15,969 nt of DNA, taken from assembly GCA_031396835.1 (NCBI GenBank), contig JANNLO010000297.1, positions 1-15,969 of the forward strand, read 5' to 3'. Each line of letters begins with the position of its first letter. Position 1 is the stretch's first letter. The position numbers and the translations under genes were made by a program. Origin of the DNA: Snowella sp031396835 (lineage in GTDB: Bacteria > Cyanobacteriota > Cyanobacteriia > Cyanobacteriales > Microcystaceae). The notes beneath the pieces were generated by a model. That model searched no databases, had not been told where the DNA came from, and worked only from the letters and a program-made list of their open reading frames with translations. Below, in pieces: positions 14,201 to 15,969 of this stretch.

Positions 14201-14401
14201 TTAATCATAATAATCATTATTTTGGATAGCCCCAATTGAGCTTTCATCTTGATTAATACAATTAGGATTTTTTGCAAAATTACAAACCCTTGCCCAAAGT
14301 TTTGCCCTGGTTCCTGATGGGCCCGCAGAAAACACGACTTTAGCACCATTTTCAATAGTAACGCCACAAACTGGACAGACTTCAATTGCAAGTTCAGACA
14401 T
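14201..14401 (-). CDS. small four-cysteine (possibly zinc-binding) protein
   Basis: The 66-residue protein reads MSELAIEVCPVCGVTIENG, with C9 and C12 in a CPVCG knuckle, and C40 and C48 later (ARVCNFAKNPNCINQ). This suggests one zinc site. The middle (KVVFSAGPSGTRAKLW) is basic, compatible with nucleic-acid or protein binding, and the tail is polar and acidic. AAGGA lies 9 nt before the ATG at 14401, a good ribosome site that picks this frame over the shifted frame at 14149-14391. It is a single gene on its strand, and the function is not known to me. It lies between two exported-protein genes with no operon link. Confidence 0.65.
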   Translation of the reverse strand: MSELAIEVCPVCGVTIENGAKVVFSAGPSGTRAKLWARVCNFAKNPNCINQDESSIGAIQNNDYYD

Positions 14402-14438
14402 AACTGTTTTTCCTTGTTGCTAGATAGTTTGAGTAAGG

Positions 14439-14452
14439 ATAATTGATAATTG
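14439..14452. repeat. copy of the sqdB-sqdX gap repeat
   Basis: ATAATTGATAATTG shares 13 of 14 bases with the left arm at 1801-1814, and its last 13 bases (14440-14452) are an exact reverse complement of 1932-1944. It lies 38 bp upstream of the four-cysteine gene. The motif is AT-rich, so part of the similarity may be chance. Confidence 0.35.
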
Positions 14453-14544
14453 TTAATTAAACTGTTTATTTTGTTACAATTCAGTCGCTTATGAATTAGT
14501 TAGTGATCGCTAAATCAAATCATAAATTTTTCTTACCCATAAAA

Positions 14545-14592
14545 AATCCCTTGGTTGAGAGGGGAATAGAGAAAAAATAAAACTAAGGGATT
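14545..14592 (-). terminator. rho-independent terminator of the TrbI-like gene
   Basis: AATCCCTTGGTT (14545-14556) and AACTAAGGGATT (14581-14592) pair at 11 of 12 positions around a 24-nt loop. On the minus strand the stem is followed by TTTTTTA. The first arm starts within the stop codon of the 14591-15403 gene, so termination occurs right at its end. Confidence 0.7.
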
Positions 14593-15403
14593 ACCAAGCC
14601 GAATAGCGATCGCGATTTCTTTGAGGTTGATATTGGTATTGGGATGAAGAGTTATCTAACAATAAAGGCGACTGGAGGGTGAGGGTGAGATCTTGACTAG
14701 GATCGATTGTCATAACTTCTTGAGTTCCTCCCCCAATAATCCCCGCTTGAGGCAAACCCCAGCCCGCTAAAGCTCCAAAAGCTGCACCGCCCAAAACTTC
14801 TAAGGCATCAATAGTGCGATCGCCAGTTATTCCTGCAATCAGAGTGGCCGTCCCTGCGCCCGCCAAAGTCCCTGTGATAATATCCGACGTAGATGCTCCT
14901 TCATTCTCTGACTGAAAATTAGTTAATTCACGAGAAGTTGCATTAAGAGCTAAGCGTTGCCCATTATTTAAAATGATTTGTTGAGCAAAAAACTGAACGC
15001 CATTTCCAGAAGGTCTTAGTTGACCAGTGATCTGACTCCCCGCAGGAATCAAAATAGTTCCATCAGCTTGTCGAATATTAGACGCAACATTTAAGCTGAG
15101 AGTGCGAGATTCATCTGCGCTGATTTTAATGGTTTCTCCATCATTATAAAACACAGGAATGCTTGTGCCGACTGGAATATTTCTCTGACTAGGATTAGAA
15201 AAAAGTTGACTTTGGCGACGATTATAAGTCGAACTCGGTTTGTAATTTGATGCAGGAGATGAGCGCGTAAAATCGTAATCTGTTGTCGATTGTCGGCGTG
15301 TGGGTTTGGCGGAGACGGGAACCAAAGAACCCAACAGCGTAGTACCAACTAACACAACTGCGATCGCGGCTTTTCCAGACTGTTTATGAATAAAGTTCAA
15401 CAT
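14591..15403 (-). CDS. exported VirB10/TrbI-like protein with glycine-rich hydrophobic stretch
   Basis: The 270-residue protein has a signal peptide (hydrophobic 12-30, cleavage after VSA at 30-32) and a disordered basic region rich in S, R and T (33-75). Next is a domain (76-165) in which IPVGTSIPV, ILIPAGSQITGQL (117-129) and IILNNGQRLAL resemble the TrbI/VirB10 beta-barrel repeat. Residues 178-227 are rich in glycine and alanine (GTLAGAGTATLIAGITG, LGGAAFGALAGWG), like a glycine-zipper membrane segment. ATG at 15403 is chosen because GGGAGAGG lies 8 nt upstream; the longer frame from 15421 would start inside that site. It is not evidence for conjugation, as no mating genes are near, and an envelope role is more likely. 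Confidence 0.75.
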   Translation of the reverse strand: MLNFIHKQSGKAAIAVVLVGTTLLGSLVPVSAKPTRRQSTTDYDFTRSSPASNYKPSSTYNRRQSQLFSNPSQRNIPVGTSIPVFYNDGETIKISADESRTLSLNVASNIRQADGTILIPAGSQITGQLRPSGNGVQFFAQQIILNNGQRLALNATSRELTNFQSENEGASTSDIITGTLAGAGTATLIAGITGDRTIDALEVLGGAAFGALAGWGLPQAGIIGGGTQEVMTIDPSQDLTLTLQSPLLLDNSSSQYQYQPQRNRDRYSAW

Positions 15404-15640
15404 TGAAAACACCTCTCCCAAATTTAGGGAATAGTCGGTTTAATCTCTACCGATACCCCTAGCTTAAGTTTTTGAATTAGGTATGTCAGTCCCACAGAAG
15501 ATAGAATTTACAAGGTTTTTTACAGATTTATTGCCTTTTTTAAGTGGAAAAAAGTAGAAACAAAAACTGACTAATAAAAACAGACAAAATGTTTTATATT
15601 GTGTTAACATCAAAAGAAATTTAGTCCGTCTTCTAGTTTC
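15404..15640. promoter_or_regulatory. 237-bp divergent promoter region
   Basis: It separates the TrbI-like gene (minus) from the HNH gene (plus). On the minus strand CTGACA and TAAGCT are 17 bp apart, a possible weak promoter. On the plus strand TATATT (15595-15600) is a possible -10 box for the HNH gene. A 24-codon plus-strand ORF at 15483-15557 has no ribosome site and was not called. Confidence 0.3.
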
Positions 15641-15969
15641 ATGAGCAAGGTTTTGGTGCTAAATGCCTCCTACGAACCACTTAACATCACCAGTTGGCGA
15701 AGGGCAGTTGTCTTGTTGCTTAAGGGCAAAGCTGAGCAGCTTGAACATAATGGCCATTTTATTTGTACTGATTTTCCTTTTCCGACAGTTATTCGTTTGC
15801 GCCATTTTGTGAAGGTTCCCTATAAAGAAATTCCTTTGACTAGGCGAAATCTCTTGGAACGCGATCGCCATACTTGTCAATATTGCAACTATCGAGGAGA
15901 ACAATTGACGCTTGATCATGTATTTCCCAGATCTAGGGGAGGAGGAGATACTTGGGAAAATCTGGTAGC
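15641..15969 (+). CDS. HNH endonuclease family protein (3' end outside window)
   Basis: The first 109 residues are visible, and the gene continues past the right edge. It starts MSKVLVLNASYEPLNITSW, the typical beginning of a family of HNH proteins widely conserved in cyanobacteria. The fold region has CQYC (C79, C82) as half of a structural zinc site, LTLDHVFPRSRGGG (89-102) with the D92-H93 catalytic pair, and N107 of the HNH core in TWENLV. The second zinc-cysteine pair would lie downstream of the window. Nuclease activity is inferred from family motifs; substrate and role are unknown. The ATG at 15641 has no clear Shine-Dalgarno. Confidence 0.88.
   Translation, partial: MSKVLVLNASYEPLNITSWRRAVVLLLKGKAEQLEHNGHFICTDFPFPTVIRLRHFVKVPYKEIPLTRRNLLERDRHTCQYCNYRGEQLTLDHVFPRSRGGGDTWENLV

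Larger units (their letters stand above)
471..15868. repeat. HIP1 octamers (19 copies of GCGATCGC)
   Basis: Exact copies start at 471, 1473, 1744, 2521, 3599, 3798, 5539, 6301, 7626, 9257, 10032, 10306, 10618, 11029, 13627, 14606, 14816, 15360 and 15861. The palindrome is known to be greatly over-represented in many cyanobacterial genomes. No copy lies between 7634 and 9256 or between 11037 and 13626; the latter gap covers the polymerase-like and dipeptidase genes. Confidence 0.9.

Noticed and set aside
14149..14391. 80-codon minus-strand frame overlapping the four-cysteine gene
   Set aside because: The other frame (14201-14401) has the better ribosome site and a coherent cysteine pattern.
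15091..15348. 85-codon minus-strand frame inside the TrbI-like gene
   Set aside because: A shifted frame of a gene with a signal peptide and domain motifs.
15483..15557. 24-codon plus-strand frame before the HNH gene
   Set aside because: Protein-like in part, but no usable ribosome site, very short, and inside a divergent promoter region.
1..15969. CRISPR arrays, tRNA or rRNA genes, intact insertion sequences
   Set aside because: None seen: no regularly spaced long repeats, no cloverleaf or rRNA-like stretches, and no transposase-like protein.

Overview
The window looks like a low-GC cyanobacterium, probably of the unicellular or colonial type. The main evidence is a sulfolipid pair (sqdB, sqdX), several cyanobacteria-typical conserved proteins (DUF3181-like, DUF3593-like, a cyanobacterial HNH protein), and 19 exact copies of the HIP1 octamer GCGATCGC in 16 kb. 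The species cannot be named from the sequence alone.

Layout. Positions 1-480 hold two apparently decayed minus-strand coding remnants; one is a truncated antitoxin-like gene that still has a good promoter. Positions 487-527 carry four TTAA cores spaced exactly 11 bp apart, a strong candidate Pho box (SphR/PhoB operator). It lies upstream of sqdB (645-1796) and sqdX (1958-3091), which together make sulfoquinovosyl diacylglycerol. A 14-bp perfect inverted repeat brackets the sqdB-sqdX gap. Next come an overlapping pair of small conserved genes (a two-helix membrane protein and a DUF3181-like protein), a bidirectional terminator, and convergent infC. infC has no in-frame ATG before its conserved core and must start at a non-AUG codon. 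To its right are an alpha/beta hydrolase with a GTG start, a DUF3593-like membrane protein, and a two-gene unit of an unrecognised 154-aa protein and a glutathione S-transferase-like protein.

Positions 8039-12349 form a small surface-polysaccharide cassette: a family-2-like glycosyltransferase, a SAM methyltransferase, a GT4 glycosyltransferase that starts at a TTG overlapping the previous stop, and a convergent O-antigen ligase/polymerase-like membrane protein. HIP1 sites are missing from 7634-9256 and 11037-13626, which suggests that parts of this region were acquired. Then come a possible 56-aa membrane ORF, a VanX-type D-Ala-D-Ala dipeptidase, a divergent META/HslJ-domain exported protein, a small four-cysteine protein, and an exported protein resembling the VirB10/TrbI fold with a glycine-rich hydrophobic stretch and a strong terminator. 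The start of an HNH endonuclease runs off the right end.

Most genes are ordinary housekeeping or accessory cyanobacterial genes. No CRISPR array, tRNA, rRNA or intact transposase was seen. The most interesting signals are regulatory: the candidate Pho box, the non-AUG infC start, and repeats that overlap the sqdX start codon.
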